NCBI RefSeq assembly: GCF_000739455.1
Contig: NZ_CP009211.1
Location: 1,623,458 to 1,687,457 of the forward strand
Source of the DNA: Corynebacterium imitans
GTDB lineage: Bacteria > Actinomycetota > Actinomycetes > Mycobacteriales > Mycobacteriaceae
Length of the DNA stretch: 64,000 nucleotides
Reading direction: 5' to 3'
Under the pieces are notes generated by a model, which had not been told where the DNA came from, did no database searches, and worked only from the letters and a program-made list of their open reading frames with translations. Made by a program: the position numbers and the translations under genes. Positions 30,277 to 40,457 of this stretch are shown piece by piece (position 1 is the stretch's first letter; each line of letters begins with the position of its first letter).

Positions 30277-32667
30277 ATGAATACCCCCGCACACGCCCCC
30301 GCGCTCAACGAAGCGCTCGCCGGACACGTCCGCGCGTTCGGCGGCCGCACCCCGGAAAACGCCACGACCAAGAAATTTTGGACCGGTCTTTCTGCGGCCG
30401 TGATGGAACAGCTCGCCGATAACTGGGACGCCACCCGCAGCGCATACGCGGGCACCCGCCAGGCGGCGTACTTCTCCGCCGAGTTCCTGCAGGGCCGTGC
30501 GCTGCTGAACAACCTGACCAACCTGGGTCTGGTCGATGAGGCCAAGGCCGCAGCGAAGGCCAGTGGGCACGAGCTGTCGGATGTCCTCGAGGCTGAGCAC
30601 GACGCAGCACTGGGCAACGGTGGCCTGGGGCGCCTGGCCGCCTGCTTCCTCGACTCGGCTGTCACGCAGGACTACCCCCTGACCGGCTACGGCCTGCTGT
30701 ACCGCTACGGCTTATTCCGCCAGGAGTTCGTCGACGGTTTCCAGAAGGAGCACCCGGACGCTTGGAAGGAGTCCTTCTACCCCTTCATCGTGCGCCACGG
30801 CTCGCAGCAGCGCATCGTGAAGTTCGACGACATGCACGTGCGTGCCATCCCCCACGACATGCCGATCACCGGCTACGGCACCGACAACGTCGGCACCCTG
30901 CGCCTGTGGGATGCCTCCCCGATGCACGAGTTTGACTACGACGCGTTTAACCACCAGCGCTTCACCGACGCGATCCTGGAGCGCGAGGCAGTCCACGACA
31001 TCACGCGCGTGCTCTACCCCAACGATTCCAGCTACGCCGGCAAACTTTTGCGCGTGCGCCAGCAGTACTTCTTCGTCTCCGCTTCCCTACAGGAGCTGGT
31101 GGAAAACTACATCGAGCACCACGGCGAGGACCTGAGCAAGTTCCACGAGTTCAACTCGATCCAGCTCAACGACACCCACCCGGTGCTCGGCATCCCGGAG
31201 CTCATGCGCCTGCTCATGGACGAGCACGACATGGGCTGGGACGAAGCCTGGGAGGTCACCTCCAAGACCTTTGCCTACACCAACCACACTGTGCTGCAGG
31301 AGGCGCTGGAGACCTGGGAAGAGTCCATCTTCAAGCAGCTGTTCTGGCGCATTTGGGAGATCGTGCAAGAGATCGACCGCCGCTACCGCCTCGACATGGA
31401 AGCCCGCGGGATTGCCCCGGAGACCGCGCACCACTACTCGCCGGTGCACGACGGTGCGATCCACATGGCGTGGATCGCCTGCTACGCCGCGTACTCCGTC
31501 AACGGCGTCGCCGCGCTGCACACCGAGATCCTCAAGCGCGACACGCTGAACTACTGGTACGAGATGTACCCGGAGCGCTTCAACAACAAGACCAACGGTG
31601 TGACCCCGCGCCGCTGGCTGCGCATGTGCAACCCGCGCCTGTCCGAACTGCTCGACCGCCTCGCTGGTAGCGACGAGTGGGTCACTGACCTGTCCAAGCT
31701 GCGCGAGCTGCGCCACTTCGCCGAAGACCCGGAGGTGCTGCGCGAGCTGCGCGAGATCAAGGCTGCCAACAAGCGTGACTTCGCCGAGTGGATCGCCGAT
31801 CGCCAGGGCGAGGAGATCGACCCGGATTCGGTCTTTGACACCCAAATCAAGCGCCTGCACGAGTACAAGCGCCAGCTGATGAACGCCCTGTACATCCTGG
31901 ACCTGTACTTCCGTATCACCCAGGACGGCGAGCGCGACGTGCCGAAGCGCACCTTCATCTTCGGCGCGAAGGCGGCCCCGGGCTACACGATGGCCAAGGG
32001 CATCATCAAGCTGATCAACGCGATCGGCCAGCTGGTCAACAACGACCCGGTCGCCTCGCAGTACCTGCACGTAGTCTTCGTGGAGAACTACAACGTCTCC
32101 CCCGCCGAGCAGATCATCCCGGCCACCGATGTCTCCGAGCAGATCTCCACCGCTGGTAAGGAGGCCTCGGGCACCTCGAACATGAAGTTCATGATGAACG
32201 GCGCACTGACCCTGGGCACCATGGACGGCGCGAACGTGGAGATCGTCGATGCCGTCGGCGAGGACAACGCCTACATCTTCGGCGCCCGCGAGGAGGAGCT
32301 GCCTGAGCTCAAGCGCAGCTACGACCCGAAGGCCGTCGCCGCGGAGACCCCCGGTTTGATGCGCGTGCTCGATGCGCTTGTCGACGGCACGTTGGAGGAC
32401 AACGGCAGCGGCGCCTTCCACGACATCCGCGCCTCCCTGCTCGACGGCTTCGGCTTCGACGACCCGGACGTCTACTACGTCCTCGGCGACTACGCAGACT
32501 TCCGCGCTACCCGCGACCGCATGGCCGAAGAGTACTACGCGGACCCGGACCACTGGGCGAAGATGTGCTGGATCAACATCTGCGAGTCCGGCCGCTTCTC
32601 CTCCGACCGCACCATCCGCGACTACGCGGAAGAGGTCTGGAAGCTCGACCCGACCCCGATCAACTAG
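30277..32667 (+). CDS. glgP: Glycogen/starch phosphorylase
   Basis: GlgP releases glucose-1-phosphate from alpha-1,4-glucan ends using phosphate and PLP. The 796-residue protein shows family blocks throughout: FLQGRALLNNLTNLGL, DAALGNGGLGRLAACFLDS, NGVTPRRWLRMCNPRLSELL, RLHEYKRQLMNALYIL and EASGTSNMKFMMNGALTLGT (about 628-647), which contains the PLP-binding Lys. Start ATG 30277; the Shine-Dalgarno is weak (GAGG about 12 nt upstream). It lies between the amidohydrolase gene and pabAB, away from glgX at 53.7 kb. Confidence 0.97.
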   Translation: MNTPAHAPALNEALAGHVRAFGGRTPENATTKKFWTGLSAAVMEQLADNWDATRSAYAGTRQAAYFSAEFLQGRALLNNLTNLGLVDEAKAAAKASGHELSDVLEAEHDAALGNGGLGRLAACFLDSAVTQDYPLTGYGLLYRYGLFRQEFVDGFQKEHPDAWKESFYPFIVRHGSQQRIVKFDDMHVRAIPHDMPITGYGTDNVGTLRLWDASPMHEFDYDAFNHQRFTDAILEREAVHDITRVLYPNDSSYAGKLLRVRQQYFFVSASLQELVENYIEHHGEDLSKFHEFNSIQLNDTHPVLGIPELMRLLMDEHDMGWDEAWEVTSKTFAYTNHTVLQEALETWEESIFKQLFWRIWEIVQEIDRRYRLDMEARGIAPETAHHYSPVHDGAIHMAWIACYAAYSVNGVAALHTEILKRDTLNYWYEMYPERFNNKTNGVTPRRWLRMCNPRLSELLDRLAGSDEWVTDLSKLRELRHFAEDPEVLRELREIKAANKRDFAEWIADRQGEEIDPDSVFDTQIKRLHEYKRQLMNALYILDLYFRITQDGERDVPKRTFIFGAKAAPGYTMAKGIIKLINAIGQLVNNDPVASQYLHVVFVENYNVSPAEQIIPATDVSEQISTAGKEASGTSNMKFMMNGALTLGTMDGANVEIVDAVGEDNAYIFGAREEELPELKRSYDPKAVAAETPGLMRVLDALVDGTLEDNGSGAFHDIRASLLDGFGFDDPDVYYVLGDYADFRATRDRMAEEYYADPDHWAKMCWINICESGRFSSDRTIRDYAEEVWKLDPTPIN

Positions 32668-32705
32668 CCCGGATGGGCCGAGGCTCAGCGGAACCGCCCC
32701 GGCAG

Positions 32706-32711
32706 TAAGAT
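32706..32711 (+). promoter_or_regulatory. Probable -10 element of pabAB (near-leaderless transcript)
   Basis: TAAGAT stands 10 nt before the pabAB ATG (32722), in the 54-bp gap after glgP, and no ribosome-binding sequence lies between. Transcription would begin within a few bases of the start codon. Confidence 0.5.
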
Positions 32712-32721
32712 CAACGGCGCT

Positions 32722-34578
32722 ATGATCTTGCTGCTGGATAACCGCGACTCCTACACCTTCAACCTGGCCCACCTCGTCGCCGAGGCCACCGGTCTCTCAC
32801 CGCTCGTGGTGGCCTGCGACGACCCGGCAGCAGACGCACTCCCCGCACGCATCCGTGCCGGGGAGTTTTCCCATATCCTCATCTCCCCTGGCCCCGGCAC
32901 GCCCGAGCGCGAGGAAGACTTCGGCACTTCCCGACGGGTGATCGAGGCCGCAGCCGACGCTGGCATTCCGCTGCTCGGCGTGTGCCTGGGACACCAGGGG
33001 CTCGCGATGCTCGCCGGTGCGGACGTGACCCGCGCGCCCGAGCCGCGCCATGGTTTCGTCTCCACGATCACCCACTCCGGCGAGGGCATCTTCGCCGGCA
33101 TCCCGCAGGGCTTCGAGGTGGTGCGCTACCACTCCCTACACGTGGACGAGGCGGTCGAAGGGTTCACGGTGCACGCCCGCAGCGAGGACGGTGTGATCCA
33201 AGCGCTCAAGGTCGACGGCTTGGACCACTGGGGCGTGCAATTCCACCCCGAATCCGTGCTCACCCAGCACGGCACGGAACTGATCCGCAACTTCATCGGC
33301 GGGTGGCGGCTCATCCACCGCGAAGTGCCCGGCGCGCTTGACTGCCAGCGCGTCTTCAACGCGATTACACGCGAAGGCAACGACGCGTTCTTCCTCGACT
33401 CCGCTGACACCCGCGGCCAATTTTCCATCCTTGGCGATACCGCGGGCACACTGTCGCGCACGTTCCGCTACTCGCTTGGCGATACCCCAGACATCCTCGC
33501 CAGCCTCGAGGCGGAACTCTCCGCGCCAATTTACGACGCCCCCGACTTGCCCTTTACCGGCGGGCTGATCGGCTACCTCGGCTACGAGTGCGCGCAGCTA
33601 ACCCTGCCACTCACGCTGCGGCACCGCTCGCCGTATCCGGACGCCTACTTCGTGCGCCCGCACTCCTTCATCATCTACGACCACGAGTCCGAAACCGCGC
33701 ACCTGTGCGCGCTGGCCGGCGAGGGCGCAGACGAGCTCCTCGACCGCCTCGAACGGGCGCTTGCGGGTGCGGATGGTGGGCCGGAAGCGCAGCTAAGCGA
33801 AGGCACTTGGGCCAATCCGGACTACCTCGGGGCCATCGAAAACGCGCAGGACGAGCTGCGCGCGGGCGAAAGCTACGAGGTGTGCCTGACTGATACCTAC
33901 ACGGTCGAAGCTTCAGGAGATATCTACCCTCATCTGCGCGAACACAACCCCGCGCCGTACGCCGCGCACCTGCTTTTTGAAGGCGTGGAGGTTGCCAGCG
34001 CCTCGCCCGAGCGCTTCCTCACCGTGCGCGGGCGCGACGTGGAGGCGAAACCGATCAAGGGCACCATCGCCGCCGACGAAGACCCGGCGCTGCTCACCCG
34101 AGACACCAAGACCCGCGCCGAAAACCTCATGATCGTTGACCTGCTTCGCAACGACCTCTCCCGCGTCTGCGAACCGGACACCGTGCGCGTGCCGAGGCTC
34201 ATGCAGGTGGAGTCGTACGCGACAGTGCACCAACTCGTCTCCACCATTACCGGGCGGCTTTGCGAGGGACTCACCGCCGTCGACGCGGTGCGCGCGGCCT
34301 TCCCGCCGGGCTCGATGACTGGTGCGCCGAAGCTGCGTACCTGCGAGATCATCGACCGGCTCGAGTGCGCCCCACGCGGGGTGTACTCCGGCGCGCTCGG
34401 CTACTTCGGCTTCGACGGGCAGGCCGACCTGTCGGTAGTCATCCGCACTGCGGTGCGCGCCCGCAACACCCTGACCGTGGGCGCGGGCGGCGCGATCGTG
34501 CTCGATTCCGACGCGCACGCCGAGCTTGCCGAACGCGACCTCAAAGCCCAGTCCGTCCTGGGAGCATGGGATGCGTAG
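32722..34578 (+). CDS. pabAB: Aminodeoxychorismate synthase, fused PabA-PabB
   Basis: This 618-residue enzyme makes 4-amino-4-deoxychorismate from chorismate and glutamine for folate synthesis. Residues 1-200 are a class I glutamine amidotransferase: LLLDNRDSYTFNLAHLVAEA, LISPGPGTPE, the nucleophile in LLGVCLGHQG (Cys88) and WGVQFHPESVLT. A chorismate-binding PabB domain follows: TGGLIGYLGYECA near 277, ASASPERFLTVRGRDVEAKP, IKGTIAADEDPALL, and MIVDLLRNDLSRVCE. PGSMTGAPKLRTCEIIDRLE is conserved. The fused architecture is common in actinobacteria. The stop lies inside the start of pabC (8-bp overlap). Confidence 0.96.
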   Translation: MILLLDNRDSYTFNLAHLVAEATGLSPLVVACDDPAADALPARIRAGEFSHILISPGPGTPEREEDFGTSRRVIEAAADAGIPLLGVCLGHQGLAMLAGADVTRAPEPRHGFVSTITHSGEGIFAGIPQGFEVVRYHSLHVDEAVEGFTVHARSEDGVIQALKVDGLDHWGVQFHPESVLTQHGTELIRNFIGGWRLIHREVPGALDCQRVFNAITREGNDAFFLDSADTRGQFSILGDTAGTLSRTFRYSLGDTPDILASLEAELSAPIYDAPDLPFTGGLIGYLGYECAQLTLPLTLRHRSPYPDAYFVRPHSFIIYDHESETAHLCALAGEGADELLDRLERALAGADGGPEAQLSEGTWANPDYLGAIENAQDELRAGESYEVCLTDTYTVEASGDIYPHLREHNPAPYAAHLLFEGVEVASASPERFLTVRGRDVEAKPIKGTIAADEDPALLTRDTKTRAENLMIVDLLRNDLSRVCEPDTVRVPRLMQVESYATVHQLVSTITGRLCEGLTAVDAVRAAFPPGSMTGAPKLRTCEIIDRLECAPRGVYSGALGYFGFDGQADLSVVIRTAVRARNTLTVGAGGAIVLDSDAHAELAERDLKAQSVLGAWDA

Positions 34579-35299
34579 GTACGCCTGGCACGGCTCGTTC
34601 GTCGAGCGCGACTTCACTGACGGCCCGCTCGAGGTCGTCGACTCCTGGCGGCACTCCTCCGGCCGCGCGCACGGCTTGGAGGCACACCTCGCCCGCTTTG
34701 TCCGCACCGCCGGCCCGCTGCCCGCAGGGTTCGTCGACGCCATGCTGCCACTGCTCGCGGAAGGCGAGCTGTTTCCCCGCATCGCGCTGTCTGCAGGCCT
34801 GTTGCTTCTCGACGTCCGCCCCGCCCCCGCACCTCGCCCATCTACTGCCCTGACCTACGTGACGGCTGACGACCCGCGCACGAAACCCGAGGTCAAAGGC
34901 CCGGACTTCGTCGCGTTTCGCGCATACCGTTCGCAGTACCAGGTAGAGGGGACGGACGACACCGTGATCGTGGATGCGGAAGGCGCGATGCTCGAGACCA
35001 CCACCGGCGCGCTGGTGATGTGGGATGGTGCGACCCTGTGTATCCCCGACGGGGTGAAGCTGCCCAGTATCACGCTGCACCAGGTGACCACGCGGGCGCA
35101 GCAGCTGGGACTGCGAGTAGAACGCCGCCGGTTGTTTCCCGAACTCGCCAACGATCACCCCCTCTGGTTCCTCAATTCCCTGCACGGCATCAGCCCGGTC
35201 AGCGAGCTACGGGACAGCGAGCGCGTGCTCACTCCCCCGCCGCACCCGGACGTCGACGCTTGGCGCGCCTGGTGGTGGGACGGTTTCCAGCCGGTGTAG
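34571..35299 (+). CDS. pabC: Aminodeoxychorismate lyase-type class IV aminotransferase
   Basis: PabC turns aminodeoxychorismate into 4-aminobenzoate and pyruvate using PLP. The product (242 residues) has the class IV pattern: KPEVKGPDFVAFRAYRSQYQ, with a candidate PLP Lys, then DDTVIVDAEGAMLETTTGAL and LCIPDGVKLPSITLHQV. Start ATG 34571 has GGAG upstream and overlaps pabAB, and its function follows from that coupling. The end (WRAWWWDGFQPV) is just before repeat array B. Confidence 0.9.
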   Translation: MRRYAWHGSFVERDFTDGPLEVVDSWRHSSGRAHGLEAHLARFVRTAGPLPAGFVDAMLPLLAEGELFPRIALSAGLLLLDVRPAPAPRPSTALTYVTADDPRTKPEVKGPDFVAFRAYRSQYQVEGTDDTVIVDAEGAMLETTTGALVMWDGATLCIPDGVKLPSITLHQVTTRAQQLGLRVERRRLFPELANDHPLWFLNSLHGISPVSELRDSERVLTPPPHPDVDAWRAWWWDGFQPV

Positions 35300-35331
35300 C
35301 GGTACCGCTGGGTGCTATCCAAACGCGGCTT

Positions 35332-35492
35332 CCAAACGGAGCTAGCTCCATTTGGACCAACGCCGCCCGCAAAATCCCAGCTCGCGGAAAACCGCGCACC
35401 CCAAACGGAGCTAGCTCCATTTAGACCAACGCCGCCCGCAAAACCCCAGGTCGCGAGAAACCGCACACCCCAAACGGAGCTAGCTCCATTTA
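35332..35492. repeat. Array B: three 69-bp-spaced palindromic repeats between pabC and the UvrA-like gene
   Basis: GGAGCTAGCTCC occurs at 35338-35349, 35407-35418 and 35476-35487, exactly 69 bp apart. The plus-strand flanks are AAAC and ATTT as in array A, but the motif centred between palindromes reads GCAAAACCCCAGGTCGCG (35438-35455), the reverse complement of the array A motif. The last unit reaches the stop codon of the UvrA-like gene (35490). pabC and the UvrA-like gene converge on this array, and no ordinary terminator is visible. Confidence 0.95.
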
Positions 35493-37907
35493 GACCCGCG
35501 CTGCGCGCTCGGCGAGCACCCGCCCCGTCGGCGTGTCGCACGCAGCCAGCTCGGCCGGAGTACCAGAAGCAACAATTTCGCCGCCTTCGGCACCCGCGCC
35601 CGGGCCCATTTCGATGATCCGGTCGGCCTGCGCGAGCACCGAGGTGTCGTGCTCGACCACGATGACGGTCTGGCCCGCGTCAACCAGGCTGTTGAGCTCG
35701 GTGACCAGTAGCGCGACGTCGGCGGGGTGCAGGCCGGTGGTCGGCTCGTCGAGCAGGTAGACGGTGTGGCCGCGGCGCGAGTTGCGGGAGCGCTGCAGCT
35801 CGGTGGCCAGCTTGATGCGTTGCGCTTCGCCGCCGGACAGCTCGGGCGCGCCCTGGCCGAGTCGGAGGTAGCCCAGCCCCACCGCCTGCAGGGTCTCCAC
35901 CGCGCGCAGGATCTTCGGCTCCTCGGCGAACACCTCCGCGGCCTCGTCGACCGTAAGCTCCAGCACGTCGGCGATGGTGCGCCCCTCCCAGGTCACCTCG
36001 AGGGTCTCGTCGTTATAGCGCGCGCCGCCGCAGTCCGGGCAGGTGGTGTAGGAGCCGGGCAGGAACACCAGCTCGACCTCGATCTTGCCCGCACCGCCGC
36101 AGGTCGGGCACTGGCCTTGCTTCACGTTGTAGGAAAAGCGCGAGACGGTCCACTTGCGCCGCTTCGCTTCGGAAGTACCGGCGAAAAGTTTCCGAACACC
36201 ATCGAAGAGCCCCGTATACGTGGCAAGCGTCGAGCGCGGCGTGCGGCCGATCGGCTTCTGGGTGATCTGCACGACCCGGCGCACCGCGTCGAAGCCTGCA
36301 TGCTTCCCGACGCTCCACTCCCCCGCCTCTTCGCCGTCGTCCTCGTCGACCACGTTTGCGGCGGCGTCGCGAAGCAAACCCGCAAGCACGGTGCTGACCA
36401 AGGTGGACTTGCCGGAGCCGGACACGCCCGCCACGGCAGTGAACTGGCCGAGTCCAAAAGAGACGTCCAACCCGTCGATGGACCGCGCCTGCACGCCGGA
36501 CAGCCCAAGCGAACCGGCAGCATCGCGGGGCTCACTGTTCAAGCGCAGCGTCCGGTTGGCCAGCGCGCGGGCGGTCGGCGCGTCGCCCGCGTACTCGTTG
36601 GTGGGTCCCGAGTAGAGCACCTTGCCGCCGCCCTCGCCAGCGAGCGGGCCGACGTCGACGAGCCAGTCGGTTTGGGCAACCAGCTCCATGTCGTGTTCGA
36701 CCAGGAGGACGGAGTTGCCGGACTCAATGAAGCGGCGGCAGATATCCAGCACGGCACCGCGCTCGTCCGGGTGCAGGCCCGCGGAGGGCTCGTCGAGGAC
36801 GTAAGTGACTCCGAAAAGCCCCGAGCGCAGCTGCGAGGAAAGGCGGATGCGTTGCAGCTCGCCTGCGGACAGTGTCGGGGCGGGACGGTCCAGGCTCAGG
36901 TGCGCAAGGCCGAGATCGAGCGCGGAGCGCAGCGCGGGCAGGATCTGCTTCAGCAACAGGTCCTCGGCTGATCCTTCGGCAGGTTCCTGCGCGGCGAGCA
37001 CCTCGTAGACGCGGTCGAGGGGAAGCGCGCCGAGGGCGTCGATAGGCATGCCCGCGTAGGTGACCTCGAGTGCCTTCGGGTTCAGACGCCGGCCGTGGCA
37101 GGTCTCGCACTGGCGGGAGACCATGTAGCTGAGCACGCGCTTGCGCAGGGTATCCGACTGGGTCTCGGCGAGCGTGTTGGTCAGATACGAGGCCACCGAG
37201 CGCCACGTGCCCTTGTAATTGCGCTGGATCTGATCCTCTCCGCGCAAAGGTTTGACAGTGACGACGGGCCGCTCGTCGGTAAACAGGATCCACTCGCGGT
37301 CCTTTTTGGGCAGGTCCCGCCAGGGCGAGTCCAGATCAAAGCCCAGGGTGGCCAGAATGTCGTGGAAGTTCTTGCCCGCCCACGCGCCGGGCCAGGCGGC
37401 GATGGCACCGTCCTCGATGGAAAGCGAAGGATCCGGCACCATGGAGGCCTCGGTCGGCTCATGGACCACGCCGGTGCCCTGACAGGTCGGGCACATGCCC
37501 TCGGGCGTGTTCGGAGAAAAGGAATCGGAGTACAGGCCCTCCGGGTTCTCCCCGCAGCGCGAGTACAGCAGCCGGATGCTATTCGACAGCGCCGAGACGG
37601 TCCCGACCGTAGAACGCGCCCCACCGCCCGAGGTGGACTGCTCCAGCGCAACCGTCGGCGGCAGACCGTCGACGGAGCCGACTTGCGGGTCCACCGCCGA
37701 GCCGATCAGGCGGCGGGCAAAGGGCACCACCGATTCCAGGTAGCGGCGCTGGCCCTCACCATGGATGGTGCCAAAAGCGAGCGAGGACTTCCCTGAGCCA
37801 GACACGCCCGTGACCGCGACGAGTGTGCCGCGCGGAATATCCACATCCACGTTGCGCAGGTTGTGCAGGTGGGCGTCGCGTACACGGATGTCTCGATTGT
37901 CATGCAT
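35490..37907 (-). CDS. UvrA-like ABC ATPase without UvrB-binding region
   Basis: This 805-residue protein has two ABC modules of UvrA type: Walker [12 protein letters not shown] near 33-42, signature [11 protein letters not shown], second Walker [13 protein letters not shown] near 493, signature [12 protein letters not shown] near 686 and Walker [20 protein letters not shown]. Zinc-binding [19 protein letters not shown] and CPTCGGAG...CPDCGGA are present. It is about 140 residues shorter than UvrA (roughly 940-950) and the insertion domain of module 1 is reduced, as in UvrA2/drug-resistance type proteins. It may protect against DNA-binding drugs rather than act in standard excision repair. 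Start ATG 37907 ([12 protein letters not shown]); ten upstream in-frame codons lack homology. Confidence 0.9.
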   Translation of the reverse strand: MHDNRDIRVRDAHLHNLRNVDVDIPRGTLVAVTGVSGSGKSSLAFGTIHGEGQRRYLESVVPFARRLIGSAVDPQVGSVDGLPPTVALEQSTSGGGARSTVGTVSALSNSIRLLYSRCGENPEGLYSDSFSPNTPEGMCPTCQGTGVVHEPTEASMVPDPSLSIEDGAIAAWPGAWAGKNFHDILATLGFDLDSPWRDLPKKDREWILFTDERPVVTVKPLRGEDQIQRNYKGTWRSVASYLTNTLAETQSDTLRKRVLSYMVSRQCETCHGRRLNPKALEVTYAGMPIDALGALPLDRVYEVLAAQEPAEGSAEDLLLKQILPALRSALDLGLAHLSLDRPAPTLSAGELQRIRLSSQLRSGLFGVTYVLDEPSAGLHPDERGAVLDICRRFIESGNSVLLVEHDMELVAQTDWLVDVGPLAGEGGGKVLYSGPTNEYAGDAPTARALANRTLRLNSEPRDAAGSLGLSGVQARSIDGLDVSFGLGQFTAVAGVSGSGKSTLVSTVLAGLLRDAAANVVDEDDGEEAGEWSVGKHAGFDAVRRVVQITQKPIGRTPRSTLATYTGLFDGVRKLFAGTSEAKRRKWTVSRFSYNVKQGQCPTCGGAGKIEVELVFLPGSYTTCPDCGGARYNDETLEVTWEGRTIADVLELTVDEAAEVFAEEPKILRAVETLQAVGLGYLRLGQGAPELSGGEAQRIKLATELQRSRNSRRGHTVYLLDEPTTGLHPADVALLVTELNSLVDAGQTVIVVEHDTSVLAQADRIIEMGPGAGAEGGEIVASGTPAELAACDTPTGRVLAERAARV

Positions 37908-37943
37908 GCGCCCCACCCTACGCGCGTGGTGGGGCACCGCTTC

Positions 37944-39365
37944 CTAGCGGCTGGTGGTGTCCTCGCCCAGCTCGTGGACACGGATGGTGTTCGTGGTGCC
38001 CGGGATCCCCGGCGGGGTGCCGGCAACTACTACGATCGTGTCGCCCTCGTTGTAGTCATCCAGCGCGAGCAGCGACTCGTCCACCACCGCGATCATGTCG
38101 TCAGTGGTGTGGGTCCTACGGCACAGGAAGGTGTCGGTACCCCAGGTCACCGCGAGCTGGGAGCGCACCTGCTGGTTCGGGGTGAATGCCAAAAGCGGCA
38201 GGTCCGGGCGCAAGCGCGCAACGCGGCGCGCCGTATCGCCGGAGGTGGTAAATGTGATGATCGCCTTGGCGTGCAGGTTCGTCGCGATGTCCTTGGCGGC
38301 GTACGCCACGACGCCGCGCTTGGTGCGGGGCACGTGCTGCAGCTTCGGCTCGATGCCGGAGTCCTCGGCGGAGCGCACGATGCGGCTCATGGTGCGCACC
38401 ACGTTGTGCGGGTCCACGCCCACGGAGGTCTCGCCGGAGAGCATGACGGCATCCGCGCCATCGATGACCGCGTTGGCCACGTCGGAAGCCTCGGCGCGGG
38501 TGGGACGCGAGTTCTCAATCATGGAGTCGAGCATCTGCGTTGCCACGATCACCGGCTTGGCGTTCTCGCGCGCGATCTGAATAACGCGCTTCTGCACCGC
38601 GGGGACCTCCTCGAGCGGGATCTCCACGCCCAGGTCGCCGCGAGCCACCATCACCGCGTCGAATGCCAGGATGATCGACTCGATCGCGTCGACCGCCTCA
38701 GGCTTCTCCAGCTTGGCGATCACCGGAACGCGACGGCCAACCTCGTCCATGATCTCGTGAACCAGATCCACGTCGGCCGGCGAGCGCACAAACGACAAGG
38801 CAATCAGATCCACGCCCATGCGCAGGGCAAAGCGCAGATCGTCCTTGTCCTTCTCGCTCAGTGCCGGGACCGAAATGTTCATCCCGGGCAGGGAGACGCC
38901 CTTGTTGTTGGAGACCGGACCGCCCTCGGTCACGCGGCAGACCACGTCGTTGCCGTCAACCTCGACGCAGACGAGGCCGACCTTGCCATCGTCGACAAGC
39001 AGGCGATCGCCCGGGGAAGCATCACGCGCCAGGCCCTTGTACGTGGTGGAGACACGGTCGTGCGTGCCCTCGACATCGTCGGTGGTGATGCGGACGATCT
39101 CGCCGTCTTTCCACTCCGTCGCGCCTTCTTTGAAGCGGCCGAGGCGGATCTTCGGGCCCTGTAGGTCCGCGAGCACGCCCACGGCTTGCCCCGTCTCGTC
39201 GGTGGCCTCGCGCACCCAGTCGTAGTTCTGCTGGTGGTCGGCGTGGTCGCCGTGCGAGAAGTTCAGGCGCGCGACGTTCATCCCGTCGCGCACGAGGCCC
39301 ACGATGGCTTCCTTGCTCGCCACAGCTGGGCCGAGCGTACACACGATCTTTGTTCTTCTATCCAT
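37944..39365 (-). CDS. pyk: Pyruvate kinase
   Basis: Pyk converts phosphoenolpyruvate and ADP to pyruvate and ATP. The 473-residue product starts [20 protein letters not shown] and has [16 protein letters not shown], the B domain (about 70-170), [60 protein letters not shown] and the C-terminal allosteric domain. Start ATG 39365 has AGTAGGTG upstream; the frame is open for 26 further codons that are not part of the protein. The UvrA-like gene follows 36 bp downstream. Confidence 0.97.
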   Translation of the reverse strand: MDRRTKIVCTLGPAVASKEAIVGLVRDGMNVARLNFSHGDHADHQQNYDWVREATDETGQAVGVLADLQGPKIRLGRFKEGATEWKDGEIVRITTDDVEGTHDRVSTTYKGLARDASPGDRLLVDDGKVGLVCVEVDGNDVVCRVTEGGPVSNNKGVSLPGMNISVPALSEKDKDDLRFALRMGVDLIALSFVRSPADVDLVHEIMDEVGRRVPVIAKLEKPEAVDAIESIILAFDAVMVARGDLGVEIPLEEVPAVQKRVIQIARENAKPVIVATQMLDSMIENSRPTRAEASDVANAVIDGADAVMLSGETSVGVDPHNVVRTMSRIVRSAEDSGIEPKLQHVPRTKRGVVAYAAKDIATNLHAKAIITFTTSGDTARRVARLRPDLPLLAFTPNQQVRSQLAVTWGTDTFLCRRTHTTDDMIAVVDESLLALDDYNEGDTIVVVAGTPPGIPGTTNTIRVHELGEDTTSR

Positions 39366-39503
39366 GTTTATGCACCTACTTGGATGTAGCGAACGTACTG
39401 GGCCGAAATCAGACGTGTGTGTTGTTTCGTCCCTGTCTTGCAAGAGACCAGGCTACTCCCTTTCACACAATCATGCCCGATCGGACATAATCAGGCATTG
39501 TTC
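39366..39503. promoter_or_regulatory. pyk leader region with a small hairpin
   Basis: This gap between pyk and lgt (both minus) carries the inverted repeat CCTGTCT (39432-39438) and AGACCAGG (39445-39452), about 70 nt upstream of the pyk start. It may be a leader structure or a weak terminator of the lgt transcript. No -10 hexamer was clear. Confidence 0.3.
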
Positions 39504-40403
39504 TCACCCGTCGTTCGCACTGCGCTCGCCCGCCTGCGCTTGCCGACGCGGGTCGACCTCCTCCGGCGTCTCTCTCCCCTTCGCACTGAAAAAGAAGAGC
39601 ACCATAGCGATGAGGAAGACCACCGCGGAGACCCACGTGTTGACCCGCTGCCCGAGAATGAGCGTGGCCTCGTCGGTGCGCATCAGCTCGATGAAGAAGC
39701 GCCCGAAGGTGTAACCGGCCACGTACAGCCAAAACACGCGGCCATGGCCCAGCCTAAAGTAGCGATCCGCCCAGATCAGCAGGCAGAAGACGGCCACGTT
39801 CCATATCAGCTCGTACAGGAAGGTCGGGTGCACGCTGGCAAGCACTTCCCCGGTTGAGCGGCCGGTCAGCGGCGCGAAGTTGCCGGCCTCGTCGACGCGG
39901 TAGTAGATGTCCAGCGCCCATGGCACATCCGTTTCCGCACCGTAGAGCTCCTGGTTGAACCAGTTGCCCAGTCGCCCGATGCCCTGGGCGAGTACGACTC
40001 CGGGCGCGAGCGCGTCGGCAAGCGGGGCAAACGGCACGTTGCGGTAGCGCATCAACGCCCACACCGCGAGCGTGCCGAGCGCGACCGCACCCCAGATCCC
40101 TAGGCCCCCGGCGGTGATATTGAAGGCCTGCCAGGGGTTTTTCCCCTCGCCGAAGTACTTATCGTAATCCGTGATCACGTGGTAGAGGCGGCCGCCGATG
40201 ATGCCTGCGGGGATCGCCACAATCGCCGCGTCCCACACCACATCCGCGTCCCCGCCGCGCGCCGTGTAGCGACGCACGCCGATCCACAGCGCAACGAGAA
40301 TGCCCATGATGATGCACAGCGCGTAGGCACGAATGGGAATTGGGCCCAAATGCCACACGCCCTGCGGCGGGGAGGGAATATTTGCCAGAATATAGGTTTC
40401 CAC
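39504..40403 (-). CDS. lgt: Prolipoprotein diacylglyceryl transferase
   Basis: Lgt attaches diacylglycerol to the lipobox Cys of prelipoproteins such as the one encoded at 52059-52784. The 299-residue product has about seven membrane segments and the Lgt signature [13 protein letters not shown], with [15 protein letters not shown] and [12 protein letters not shown] upstream of it. The best start is GTG 40403 ([20 protein letters not shown]); the ribosome site is weak. The tail after the last membrane segment is short and charged. lgt follows trpC at 54 bp, the usual order in the genus. Confidence 0.95.
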   Translation of the reverse strand: METYILANIPSPPQGVWHLGPIPIRAYALCIIMGILVALWIGVRRYTARGGDADVVWDAAIVAIPAGIIGGRLYHVITDYDKYFGEGKNPWQAFNITAGGLGIWGAVALGTLAVWALMRYRNVPFAPLADALAPGVVLAQGIGRLGNWFNQELYGAETDVPWALDIYYRVDEAGNFAPLTGRSTGEVLASVHPTFLYELIWNVAVFCLLIWADRYFRLGHGRVFWLYVAGYTFGRFFIELMRTDEATLILGQRVNTWVSAVVFLIAMVLFFFSAKGRETPEEVDPRRQAQAGERSANDG

Positions 40404-40457
40404 GACACACAGTGTGCCTGAGGCTGCCTGGAATTTCGAACAGCGCCCCGCGAGCAA

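Noticed and set aside
35155..35541. A 128-codon minus-strand open frame across array B
   Set aside because: It overlaps the ends of pabC and the UvrA-like gene and consists mainly of translated repeat.
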